Assembly: GCA_026120185.1 (NCBI GenBank)
Contig: JANUWF010002439.1
Span: forward strand, 62,001 to 126,000
Direction of reading: 5' to 3'
DNA length: 64,000 bases
DNA from: Voacanga thouarsii
Taxonomy: Eukaryota > Streptophyta > Magnoliopsida > Gentianales > Apocynaceae
Shown: one piece after another, positions 1 to 10,193 of the stretch
Layout of the letters: each line of letters begins with the position of its first letter
How positions within the stretch are numbered: position 1 is the stretch's first letter
Notes under the pieces: generated by a model
What the model saw: the letters and a program-made list of their open reading frames with translations, nothing else
Told to the model about the DNA's origin: nothing
Databases searched by the model: none
Translations under genes and position numbers: made by a program

Positions 1-72
1 ATCTTCACTAAACCTCTAGCTGAGGACAAGTTCAACAATTTGAGAAGAGGTTTGGGTATTACAAGAATTTGA
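1..72 (+). CDS. pol: C-terminal end of Ty1/copia polyprotein (RNase H tail), partial
   Basis: Frame 1 reads 23 codons ending in TGA at 70-72. The peptide contains FTKPLAEDKFNNLRRGLGI, the very conserved end of copia polyproteins that follows the RNase H domain. The rest of gag-pol lies upstream of the window. Nothing can be said about whether the missing part is intact. Confidence 0.85.
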   Translation: MFTKPLAEDKFNNLRRGLGITRI

Positions 73-507
73 TAAATAATCTTTTTGTGTAAGTTCTTCT
101 TATGCAGGAATTGTGAAGAAAAATGTTTTGGAAACAAAACTCTACATCCAAAATACCCTGTTCTTGTTTTGGACGCAGTACTAGAATCTAATTCCTATAT
201 CCAAAATGCATTTCAGGGAAACACTCTTTTGGACAATGATTTCGGACCTGGTCTTGTTCCAAAATCAATGCTTGATATTCTTTTATTCCAAATTTCGCGT
301 TTCAAAAAATTGGTTTGCGCATTTTTCAAAACTCCTCAGAAAATCACATGTTTCCAAGGCACATTGTTCTCACACTATCGTAGACATTCAAAGCTATCTG
401 ATTTTCTTTTTCTCAAAACCCTTGAAACCGTCATTCTTCCAAAACAATTCCTCTGTGTTCTTCTTCTCTGAAAACCCAAAAAGCTCTGTAAAAGCTTGAA
501 TCCTTCA
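73..507 (+). other. spacer between pol and env-like gene
   Basis: No convincing gene. The stretch is T-rich and has several TCCAAAA and TTTTGGA words in both orientations, the same words that recur in the 3' region and LTR of this element. Short open frames here have no recognisable domain and low-complexity composition. Confidence 0.5.
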
Positions 508-1932
508 ATGGCCAAGACAAAATCCACTGTTCCAAAATCTAAAAAGGAGCAAAAATCTTCTCCGATATTAATGAAAAAGGTTTCGGGTTCAACAAAGGGC
601 GAAGCGAAAGCAAAGGAAGCTTCACCTTAGCCTCACTTCTCGACTTCTCATTATGATTCGTCTGAATCTTCCTCCGAACAACTGAGTTCTGCAAATCAGG
701 TACCTCGATTTCTCTACTCCAAATGTGAATCTAAATACAATGACTGGGTCTCTAGAAATCGAACTATTATTTCTTGCTATCGAGGGAACCACTCTGCTTT
801 TCTGAACTTGTCAAATATTCTAGATATGTTTGATAATGTCGGGTCGGGGAGTTTGCTATCAGTTGATGAGAAAATCTACACTCCTTTAGTCTGGGAATTT
901 TATGCAAATTTTAAAAAGGGAAAACTGGAAGAAATAGAGGGAGGATTCAAGATTAGGTGGTATGTGACACGAGTGAAAGGAAAAGATTTTGAATTTGACC
1001 ATAGAATGCTGAACAGAATCTGTGATGTTCGTGATACTGGTTTTCAGTATTTTGAGTTGAAAAAATTTCCTAAAGGAAATGAAATTTTTATTCTGAACAA
1101 TTTTGAGAAGTTGTTTACTGGTGGAAAAAGCTTTGAGATCTCTGGAAATCGCAGTTCTAAATGGCTGAATGGATTGGGTAGAATCCTTCATCATATGGTT
1201 TCTACCATTGTTGTACCCAATTCAAGTCATAAGACCTCTATTAGCATACTTCAAATGGTGGTCATGCTTGCCTTAGCTGAGGGGAGACAGATTAACTTTG
1301 GATTTCTGGTAACAAAGTTAATGTTGCAGTCTAGAAATACTTCTAGCAAGGCTCTTCCGTTTAGAAATTTATTGACCAAAGTCTTCAGATTTTTCAATAT
1401 TAATTTAAATTCTATTACTTCTGATCCCTTAAAAACAAATGTTTATAGCTATGACTCCTTTGAAAACATGGGATATGTAAGGGAGAATAATTCTTGGAAA
1501 TTGCTTAGAGAAACTGCTGGAAAAGAAAGAAAGAACCTGATGAAAATTAAGGACGAAGGAAAGACTGTCTCTGGTTCTAAAAGAAAATTTGATGAAGGCA
1601 ATATTCATGACATGGGTTTATCTGAGAATATTCTGAGTGCAATAAGCTCCTTTACAGAAAAATTGGAATCTCTTAGCTCTGAAATCAAGAACTTAGGAAA
1701 TAGAATTTCTGTCATTGAGCAATCTGCTAAGCCTTCCGCCTTTATATCTGATCATGAAAAGGATGAACAATCTTTAGAGGAGAAGAATGAACCACCTGCA
1801 GATATCAAGGTTCCCTCTCCTGAACCCTCATCTAAACCATCTCCACAGCCTTCTCCTGTCCAGAAAAAAGATATTCCTCCTCCTTCTCCCAAACCCAAAG
1901 GAAAAAGACAGAAGTATGTGGTTGTAAAGTGA
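508..1932 (+). pseudogene. env-like third ORF of Sirevirus, one internal stop codon
   Basis: One frame is open from ATG at 508 to TGA at 1930-1932 (474 codons) except for a single TAG at 628-630 (codon 41); there is no frameshift. Residues about 1-40 are Lys/Ser-rich and basic. Residues about 60-340 form a globular region of the kind often labelled putative plant transposon protein. Residues about 371-405 (SENILSAISSFTEKLESL and onward) have coiled-coil periodicity, and residues about 428-466 are Pro/Ser-rich with PSPEPSSKPSPQPSP, followed by a basic tail. No convincing signal peptide or membrane span is visible. Past the TGA the same frame stays open to TAG at 2005-2007 and reads as a plausible extra tail, so that TGA may also be secondary. 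Downstream position after pol, coiled coil and Pro-rich tail match SIRE-type env-like genes; an envelope function is unproven even in intact elements. Confidence 0.75.
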
Positions 1933-3303
1933 AAATCCAACAAAATAGTCGGTCAGTTTTCCAAGAAGGGTACTGGATCCAAGGGTGAAACCATTAATAT
2001 TTCCTAGACTGTTTTCTTGGGTAACACCGTAGGCTGATAAACAACTTACATTCTGCCACAGTTGAACAATTTACTTTTTCAGTCATTTATATTCTGTCTT
2101 TGGATAATTTCTGATACTTTTTTAAGTTTAATTCTTTGTCATGCCTATTATCTATCTGATGACTGTTAAGTACATATTACTTCTCATTCTTCTATGCTTC
2201 TTTTTGATTGATGACAAAGGGGGAAAAAGAAAATGACAGTGAATATGGGAGAGATGACAGTTATTATGGGGGGAGAAAGAAAATGTTAGATAGATCCACA
2301 TGTTGATAAGGAGAAAATGGAAAAATGAAACTGTTGTGAAAATGTTGAATGTTGGTCTGCATGACTGTCGGCATGATGTTGTTTGCAAGACATATGCTAA
2401 TCTGAAAATGTTATAGTCTGCAATATAAGCTGTATGAAATTATTGGTATGCAGTAATTGATAGAAAATGTAAAGTTTGCATGTTACGACTGCATATGAAT
2501 TTGATCTACATGTTGATATCCAAAAATAAAATGTTGTGAGTTCTACATGGATTCTACATGACTAATATTGGACTGCTAATGTTTTGTTCAGCAAAGTAAC
2601 TGCTATGGAAGTTAAAACCCTTTGAAAAACTGAAACTGCTGTATGAACAGTTATTGAATTCCCGAAGTAACTGCATGAACTGTTATGAACTGCATGAACC
2701 ATTTATGATATGAACAGTTGCGCAGGTAAATCAAAACCATGATGAAAATTTCTGATTCACTGTTCACAAATTTTTCTGAAAAATTCCTCAGTTTGTGAAA
2801 GTTCAATTTTATAACATAGAATTCTGAATGATAATTGGATCCTTGAAACAAAAATTTTATGATAAATTTTTGGTGCATCGAATCAGGGGAAGTTTTGGAT
2901 TCAGAAACTTTGTATCCAAAACAAATATTCTTATAAGCAGTTTTTGAAAAATGTTTTGGACATCCAAAAGTCCTATCCAAAAGATATTCTGAAAACACAA
3001 GTTCTTCCAAAATGATTTTGGATACACTTTCAGGATGAATAAATCGTTACTTCTTCGATTCCATCTTATGTTCAAAATTATCACATAAGCATATATTTAG
3101 GGGGAGCTTTTTAGCACTTTATCTCTATCAAATTACTTTGAATATTTATGTAGAGATATGATATGCTTTAGGATTATTGAGATATGGTTTCTCATAAGAT
3201 CTCTATGAGACTTATTACAATTATTTGCACATTTTGCTCATCATGTTATCTCTATCTACATATCAAATGTGTCATGTTTGTCATCACTCAAAAAGGGGGA
3301 GAT
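1933..3303 (+). other. 3' non-coding region of Sirevirus with multiple polypurine tracts
   Basis: No gene seen. Purine runs occur at about 2216-2238 (AAAGGGGGAAAAAGAAAA), 2267-2284 (GGGGGGAGAAAGAAAA), 3099-3106 (AGGGGGAG) and finally 3292-3303 just before the LTR. Multiplied polypurine tracts are a reported trait of Sireviruses; only the last one sits at the plus-strand priming position. Perfect or near-perfect palindromes of TTTTGGA/TCCAAAA occur at 2954-2969 and 3006-3022. Confidence 0.6.
3291..3303 (+). promoter_or_regulatory. polypurine tract of Sirevirus (plus-strand primer)
   Basis: The sequence AAAAAGGGGGAGAT lies immediately upstream of the TG that opens the LTR at 3304. This is the expected position and composition for initiating plus-strand DNA synthesis. 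Confidence 0.75.
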
Positions 3304-3854
3304 TGCTATCCTTAAAGGCCTTCATTTTTGTTTTGATTTCTGACAAACGTTGATATGGACTAACATGTCAATTTATTATGATAGGACATGATTGACCTTT
3401 GTTCTTCTAAAGTCTTCAGATAAGAATTGTTGGCAACTCCTTCATCACCGATTTCAAGAATGGAAGATCAATTGGAAAATCAAGTATAAGGAGTTATACA
3501 TCAAGAAGACTTTTTATGAAGAATATTAGACTAGGAAGTGTTCATTAAGGTATACTTATTATTTCCTATGTTCTCTTATCTTTTGATTCATTTGCCTTTA
3601 CCTTGAAGCTTCAAAGAAGATGACTTTCAAAGTTTTTAGAATTCACAGAATTTTGGATGGTACAGTTTGAATCCAAAAGGTTCATCCAAAATCCTCTAAA
3701 CCGAGTTGAAAAATTGTTCGTCAGGGATGTGCCATTTTGGACTTAACTTTTGGATGCATCTTCGTCCAAAACCCTAGTCCAAAACTCGGATAAGTTTAAA
3801 TAGAAAAATTTATAGCCATTTTTTTATGACCGTTGGCACTCCACTTTTTGGCTC

Positions 3855-3862
3855 TATAAATA
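3855..3862 (+). promoter_or_regulatory. TATA box in Sirevirus LTR
   Basis: CTATAAATAGCA is a canonical plant TATA box, positioned about 550 bp into the LTR, downstream of the cluster of inverted TTTTGGA/TCCAAAA words and upstream of the tandem repeats, consistent with the U3/R boundary. Confidence 0.65.
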
Positions 3863-4080
3863 GCACTTAAAGCCAGATTACAAGCAAGATTTTTGAAACA
3901 TCCATCTTAGAAACACTATTGCTCAATATCTTCAAAAATCTCCTTTTATCTTAGCTTCAAAGTGAGTTCATTGTGTATCAAAGATAAAAGTATTTTGTGC
4001 TTGTATCCAAGAGATTATCTGCTCAAGTAAATGAGCTTATCTCTGTTCTATTGATTTTTCAATTCTCAGCTTGTAATAGC

Positions 4081-4259
4081 AAGGTGGTGTGGTAAAACCC
4101 ATAGGGGTGATCCTTGTTGTGTTTATGTTCAAGGTTGTATGGTAAAACCCATAGGGGTGATCCTTGTTTTGTGATTGTTCAAGGTTGTGGTGTAAAACCC
4201 ACAGAGGTGAGCCTTGATGTGTTTGAGAGGTTGTGTAAAACCTAGTGTGGTGATCCTCT
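4081..4259 (+). repeat. 50-bp tandem repeat array in the Sirevirus LTR
   Basis: Units start at 4081, 4131 and 4181 with a degenerate fourth at about 4225. Each has the core GGTAAAACCCATAGGGGTGA followed by TCCTTG. The first two units are nearly identical; later ones drift and shorten. The array is in the R/U5 part, downstream of the TATA box. Confidence 0.8.
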
Positions 4260-4624
4260 CTTATATGTGGTTGTTTCATTAAGTAAGGTTAATGAAATAG
4301 GGTTGAAAATTCTTAAGTGTGAGGCTTAAGGTAGTGGACGTAAATCATTGTTGATCGAACCACTATGCATCTCTTGTCTCATTTTATTTCAGTGGTTCAT
4401 GTATATTATTTCTATGATCTTTCACTGTCTAAATCTGAATACACATCTACGAGTGCTTGGACAGTTTTCAATACATCAATAAAGTTTGTCCAAGTATCTT
4501 TGTGATTATCCTTGTTTAGCATTTTAGACTCATCGAAAAAATTATTTTTGCTTGCCAAAAACCTTAATCACCCCCCCCCCCCCCTCTAAGGTTTTTCAAA
4601 TCCCTTGAAAACTCTAATTATACC

Positions 4625-4895
4625 AAAATGTCCATCCCATCGCACAAATCAACTTTTGTTTTGAGCTTACATGCAAATTCTCACTCTATGCAAAGTAGTC
4701 ATCAATTGAAGTACAAAAATACAAGTAGAACAATCTTAAAATTCCATCTGAGTCCCTACAATTTTAAAATTCCAATAATGCCCCTAAATATTTTTATCAC
4801 ACCAAAATGTTCATCTCATTATACTGATCATTTCTTGTTCTGGTCACTTCCACAAATTCTTATTCTATATAAAGTAGTAGCCAATTAAAGTATAA
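4625..4895. repeat. diverged tandem direct repeat, period about 178 bp
   Basis: Segments beginning ACCAAAATGTCCATC (4623) and ACCAAAATGTTCATC (4801) run in parallel for about 90 bp, both containing a CTCTATGCAAAGTAGT-like and CTATATAAAGTAGT-like block. Similarity is moderate, so the duplication is old. Confidence 0.55.
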
Positions 4896-5238
4896 AAGTG
4901 AGGGGAGATAAAAAAAATTTTTTCCTCTATTCTTATTTAGCAAGATTTGCATAAGCTTTTGACCTCACTAATTCCAATTGACCATGTGACATATGTACCA
5001 TAAGAATGGAGAGGTAGAAATATAGCCTGAATTTTGTCCATAAAAAATGGAGAAAGAAAAGGAAGAGAAAAAGAAAGGAAATGGAAAGAAAAGCTAGAGA
5101 AAATTGAGAGAAAAAGGAAAAAGAGAGAGAACCCACTAAAAGAAAGTTTTTGGAAGCCAAAAGTTTATGAAACAATTGCGTAAGCCTAATCTAAATCAAG
5201 AAAAAAATTTCAAAGATCTGTAATAATATATGTAACCT

Positions 5239-5260
5239 GGCTCTGATACTGTTTGTTGGT
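5239..5260 (-). promoter_or_regulatory. possible minus-strand primer-binding site next to an LTR edge (remnant)
   Basis: GGCTCTGATACTG on the + strand is, read on the minus strand, CAGTATCAGAGCC, one base from the initiator-tRNA-Met binding site TGGTATCAGAGCC of plant retrotransposons. It is followed on + by TGTTTGTTGG, which could be an LTR terminus. No gag is readable on either side and the far LTR edge was not found, so this is weak. Confidence 0.3.
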
Positions 5261-6003
5261 TTTGGTCATGCAAAAAGATTTGGACAGCAGAAAAACATTA
5301 AATACTCAAAACCTTACAATTGGATCACTTACATATGTTAAAATAGATCAAATAAAGGAAACAAGCATTACCTCCGAATGTAGCTTTCAAAATTCTCTAA
5401 AGACCTCTTAAAATCCACCGTTTTGCTTATGATATCATGACCTGTTCCAAAGATCAAAACAATTAAACATGCTATAAAGAAAAGAACATTTAAGAAAATG
5501 GAAATAAATAACCTACCAAATACTAGAAGGCTATAAATAAAAGGACATCAAACATTAAAATTAAATATATATGAAATCGAGGATTTTTATTATACTTACC
5601 CATATGAACATGGAATAATAGGACAAGCATATGACCAGGCATAAAAAATATATATATATTAGATGTTGTGTTGAGTGTAGCCATGATTACAAAGGAAAAT
5701 TATTTCTATAAATAAAACTTGTGATGTACCAAGGGGTTGTATTAAGATGTATAGCATAATAGACGTACACATCAAGAGAAGTTAACAATTCTTAATAATA
5801 TCCTTCTAATTACTTAATTTTGGAAGGTTTCTAAAATCTTTATGTTTAATACTCAAGAAACAAAAATATAATTGCAAATTTGATAATTTTTCATGGGCAA
5901 AAGTATCAAAAACTCTTTTAAAAAAGCCCCAAAACTAACCCACTTGATGATAAGGATAGCATGTTGGGCAAAAGCTCATGCCAGATACTACTTAATTAGG
6001 GTC

Positions 6004-6650
6004 CACTACTAGAAAAATGCAATATACCAACTAACTATTACCCACTGACTACGTCGGTCGGTACTTACCAACCGATTACCAACCGAAATGAAAATTGGGA
6101 AAATTTAAAACTTTTCCAACCACTTACCAACAAACATAATCGGTTGATAAATAGTTAGTTGGTAATCAGTTGGTAATTTGGTGGGAAAATATATACCAAC
6201 CGAATACCAACTGATAACACTCGGTTGGTACATTATCAGTTGGTAATCGGTTGGTAATTAAATGGAAAAATTTTACCAATTGAGTACCAACCGAAATATA
6301 TCGGTTGAAAATATATTCAGTTGGTAATTAGTTGGTAATTTGGCGGGAAAATATTTACCAACTGATTACCAATCGATAACAATCGGTTGGTAATATATTC
6401 AATTGGTAATCGGTAGATATTTTAATTTAAAAATTTTACCGGCCGATTACTAACCAAAGCGTATCGGTTGGTAATATATTTAGTTGGTAATCGGTTGGTA
6501 TTTTAATTTAAAAATTTTACCAACCGATTTCTAACTGTAATATATCGGTTGGTAATATATATTTAGATGGTAATCAGTTGGAATTTTAATTGTAAAATTT
6601 TACGAACCGATTATTAACCGAAATGTATCGGTTGGTAAAAAAAAAAAAAA
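6004..6650. repeat. left terminal inverted repeat and subterminal repeat array of CACTA element
   Basis: After the 14-bp terminal repeat comes roughly 30 copies of a motif near ACCAACCGA, or its complement TCGGTTGGT, in mixed orientation and often in head-to-head pairs capable of local hairpins. In En/Spm such subterminal repeats are the binding sites of the TNPA protein; that role is inferred here. The array ends near a run of A at about 6637-6650. Confidence 0.9.
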
Positions 6651-6715
6651 TTACTGCTGACGTGGCACATCACTGCACACATGGCGCAACGCTGGAAAAT
6701 CTAGCCTTTCTTGCA

Positions 6716-6783
6716 GCCACCAAGATTCAAACCTAGGTCTCCATCGTGGAGGCGCAGTGTTCCAACCACTGTGCTATGTCATT
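6716..6783 (-). other. tRNA-like segment (pol III box A and box B look-alikes)
   Basis: Read on the minus strand it has TAGCACAGTGGTTGGAAC, resembling a tRNA D-arm/box A, and about 40 bases later GGTTTGAATCTTGG, resembling box B. It is not a functional tRNA: no acceptor stem can be closed. It could be a SINE head or a decayed tRNA-derived piece carried by the transposon. Confidence 0.4.
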
Positions 6784-7776
6784 GTTTGTTCAAATTGGCA
6801 ACACGTATTATATTTATTTATTTCTTGCAAAATATTACAATTATATGAAATACACTTTTAAAACTTGTAAATTTTGATTTAAATAAATAAATAAAGTAAA
6901 TTTTTTTATCACTTTTTCTTTTTTAAATTTTTTATTTTTAATTTGCTTCTATTTATCAGAGTATATAATTATTTTGTACATATATTCCTAAATGATATAA
7001 ATTTTATTTTTGAATTAATAATAAATGTAAGCAATTTTTTCATGCCTTTAGTTATACAACAAATTTCTTAGTTCTAAATTTTTTTAATATAATAAATACT
7101 TTTGAATTTAGAAGACTCGGTTCACAATTTTTTAATTATGTAAATATTCATAACTTAATAGACATTAAAAAATTTATCAATTAGGTGTTTTAAATTTAAC
7201 AATTAAAAAATTATATTATATTTGTACACATAATTTTATTAATAGATATAATTATTATTCTTTTTATCATAATGTAAAAGTTATTATTTTTATTTGTGTG
7301 ACAATATAAATACGTAAGCGTCATGTCTATGTGTAGGATGTGTTTCCATCGTATTTATATTTTTGTATATACATGCACATATATAAATAGTAATTACTGT
7401 AAATCATACAAAATTAAATAAGAACAATTTTTATTAATGCACATAAATTGTCAATATATTCGTAAATTTGATTCTTTTATTTTATATTCAAATTGATAAC
7501 TTTTAAATTTATATCATATACAACAAATATTATAAAAATAAAAAGTTTTCAGTATAAAAAATATAAATACTTAGTAAAGTTACTATTTTTATCCCATACT
7601 TTTAATTACTATATCATATCTTGTCTTTATGTATACATGACATATATAAATTATAATTACTATATATAAAATTTATAAATTTTCAAGTTATATGTGAATG
7701 TATATTGAGACTTAAGGTCATATATTAGTTAATTATTAATGCATTTAGTCATTACTTGAATTCCTATATTTTTTCA

Positions 7777-8025
7777 ACTTAGTTCATTTGGATAATTATA
7801 TTTAAGTCCCTAAAGTTTCTAAAAAAGAAACCCTTATAACCATAAATTTTTTTAAGCACAACCTATTTTAAATATCTTCTGAAAAATAATGAGCCAAGTG
7901 TAAAAATAAATAAATAAACTTTTAAAATAATTATTTCAAATTTTATATTATTTTAACTTAGTTTATTTAGATAATTATATCTAAGTCCCTAAAGTTTTCA
8001 AAAGAAACCCTTAGGACCACAAGTT
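7777..8025. repeat. direct repeat, spacing about 178 bp, in CACTA 5' region
   Basis: CTTAGTTCATTTGGATAATT (7778) and CTTAGTTTATTTAGATAATT (7957) begin parallel stretches that both continue through AAGTCCCTAAAGTTT and AGAAACCCTTA. The two copies are still clearly alike but diverged. Confidence 0.6.
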
Positions 8026-10184
8026 TTCTCTCAAGTTGATTTCCTCCTGCCCCCAATACCAACGAGTCAATGATATTCTCTCTTCTCACTCTCCCCTTGC
8101 TCAAACCCATCCCTTTCATCAACAACCCTTCTTCCACTTCTGCTATTTCCCACGCCACCTCCGCCCTCTTCCTTATTATTGTCTGGTAGACTGTTACCAC
8201 GCCACCGCCGCCCTCAAGCTCTAAGCCCAAACTTAGCTGATCTAGGTCGGCTTCTCTATTTGCTTACTGTGATGCTCGACTCTTGGTAGCGGAAGAATTA
8301 ATATGTGACATTTTTACAACTTTCTGTGCACTGTGTTTTTGTTCGTTTGCTTGGTTCTTGTGTATCTTCTTGTGCTTTATTGTCATTTTTGTTGGGAGGG
8401 TGCAGTAGAGTGTTGAAGGGAGGGGTTTACTTTAAGTCATGAATTGGGACAATGCTGATCAAGAAAGGTGTTTCATTGTTTAAAAAGTTCCATTTTTCGA
8501 AAGGCATTTTTCTTATTATTTGCAATTTTAGTGTTTTTGCCAAGGGTTCTAGCTTCGTGGTGATTTTAGAGGCCTCTTTTTGTACTAAGTTTGGTAACCG
8601 TAGTTTGGGTTTCAACCAGCAGTGCGCATTGATATGGAACTCTAGAGATCTGGTGAATTTCTGAATAAAAATCTGGTAATGTTGGTCGATCTGGGGTATT
8701 TAGGCTGGTATTTCTAGGGAGCTCGGTTCTGTTTGCAGTTTTGAGTGAGGTCCAGGTACTGTAGGCAGTGCAAGGATGCTAAAATCCTGTATATAAAGTC
8801 ATATAGAAAGAAAAGACACAGTTAAGAAAACAGAAGATATGGATTTGGAAATTCTCTTCTTTGTTTTAGGATTCTGATTTACTGAGTATTGAATAAATAT
8901 GGATTCAAAAGACTCCAAAGGCTTCAAATAGTAAAACTTAAAAAGGATTAAACTTCTATATATCTAATTCCTATGCCACAGTTAGGCAGACATCTATTCC
9001 TTCATCTGCTGTCCTGATGGCTTCCCGTACTCGTTCTAATGTTTGTTACATTGATTACATTGACTCAATACTGATTACATTGAATTACTCCATGATCACG
9101 GGTGATTGTGTTTGAATTGGATGATAAAGTCATGATTTTTATTTATTTATTATTATTATTTTTGTGTTGCTTGGTGTTGCATTTGATACTCCATCTATCT
9201 ACTTCATCTTCTGTTCGTTGATTTGATGTCGCATTTTATACTCCAACTATCCACAATTCTCTGAGTTTATTTGATCTTTTTGCTATCAACTGATAGGTGC
9301 TTCGTTCGAACCATTGAAGAGTCATTTCTTGGCTATGAGAGGATTTCTCAAGGCTAAAAAATTCAATTCGAACGAAGAGGTTTGTTCTCTCATTTAGGTT
9401 TCCATTTAGCTTTTGTTTGTTTCTTGTAATAACCCGTCGTTCAAAGTGAAAATATATATATAAAAAGGAATTAATGATATATTTTCCCTTCCTTATTTTT
9501 AATAGTATTACTAAGGCTATAAAGTAATAATATTATTCCTAATGTTATAGAATGGCCATCCCTAGTGCCATTATTATTAATAATAGTATTAGTAGTATTA
9601 TTACTAATAATGTTATTATTTTATTCTATTCTATTTTATTTTAATTTATTCTACTATCATTATTATTGTAGTTTAATGATAATCTATTATTCTACTATCA
9701 TTATTATCCATTACTATTATTTTTATATATCTATTATTTAATACAAATAGTTCTTGGTAATATTAAATTCAATAATTATGTTAAATTATTATATTATTTT
9801 TACCATTAGTGCAAATATATATATATATATATTTCAATTAATACTATAAATATCTTAGCTATATCTATTTTATGCAAAGATATTTTAAGGGGCCCAAAAG
9901 AAGTAAATGAAGAAGGCCCACAAGCATGATATATTTGACCAAGATTAACCATTCTTGGACTTTTTAATTAAGCTTAATTAACCTAAACTAGATTAGGCCA
10001 AGTTAATTATAATTATGCATGGCCATGTAAGGTTAGTGAATGCATTAGTCTTGAGACTTCTAGGGAGTTCTACAAGTTTCTACATGGTTCCACAATTCTC
10101 TTGGAAAGCCTAAGAGCTTCTAGAATAACCAGCTCACCTTAATTCCTTTTAGTAAGACCAAAGTAAGATCAAGAAGAACAAGCT

Positions 10185-10193
10185 ATATAAATA
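10185..10193 (+). promoter_or_regulatory. TATA box in Tekay 5' LTR
   Basis: AGCTATATAAATAGGAGC is a strong plant TATA box; the same sequence is at 24828-24836 in the 3' LTR. Immediately downstream is a purine-rich leader, consistent with the start of the element RNA. Confidence 0.65.

Larger units (their letters stand above)
1..4598 (+). mobile_element. Sirevirus-like Ty1/copia retrotransposon, 3' part (5' part lies outside the window)
   Basis: In order on the + strand the segment holds the last codons of a copia polyprotein, an additional env-like gene downstream of pol, a long 3' non-coding stretch with repeated polypurine tracts, and a terminal LTR. A third gene after pol, with a coiled coil and a proline-rich tail, and multiplied polypurine tracts are known features of the Sirevirus (SIRE/Maximus) branch of Ty1/copia, so I assign it there by architecture. 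The LTR right edge near 4598 is inferred from the terminal CA after the poly-C tract; with no 5' LTR in view the target duplication cannot be checked. The env-like frame has an internal stop, so this copy is probably defective. Confidence 0.82.
3304..4598 (+). repeat. 3' LTR of Sirevirus-like element
   Basis: Begins TGCTATCC right after the polypurine tract and is taken to end CA at 4597-4598, giving about 1.3 kb. It contains a TATA box at 3855-3862, a dense set of TTTTGGA/TCCAAAA words in the 220 bp upstream of it, a 50-bp tandem repeat array (4081-4259) in the transcribed part, and a 14-base poly-C run at 4571-4584. The left edge is well supported. The right edge could shift by about 30 bp, since a CA before the poly-C tract (4569-4570) is an alternative. 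Confidence 0.7.
4599..6003. other. gene-less AT-rich sequence between Sirevirus and CACTA element
   Basis: No open frame here has a recognisable protein. The stretch holds a diverged direct repeat (4625-4895) and a weak minus-strand primer-binding-site-like motif at 5239-5249. It may be older decayed retrotransposon sequence or host intergenic DNA. Its last three bases, GTC at 6001-6003, are the left target-site duplication of the CACTA element. Confidence 0.55.
6651..9424. other. 5' non-coding part of CACTA element, left of the nested Tekay
   Basis: From 6800 to 7960 the sequence is extremely AT-rich with no gene. A tRNA-like segment is at 6716-6783 and a direct repeat of about 80 bp (copies near 7777 and 7956) lies before 8030. 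From 8040 to 8400 the composition becomes pyrimidine-rich and less AT-rich, which could be a non-coding first exon of the transposase transcript; this is a guess. At 9300-9310 and 9367-9377 an 11-bp perfect inverted repeat (CTTCGTTCGAA) flanks a 56-bp loop. The Tekay insertion begins at 9425. Confidence 0.5.

Noticed and set aside
85..499. Two overlapping + frames between pol and env-like gene
   Set aside because: Phe/Ser-rich translations of T-rich sequence with no domain.
4081..4259. Regular 50-bp repeats considered as a CRISPR-like array
   Set aside because: Units are contiguous without unique spacers and lie in a plant LTR; they are an ordinary tandem repeat.
6716..6783. A real nuclear tRNA gene
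   Set aside because: Boxes A and B are degenerate and no acceptor stem pairs; kept only as a tRNA-like segment.
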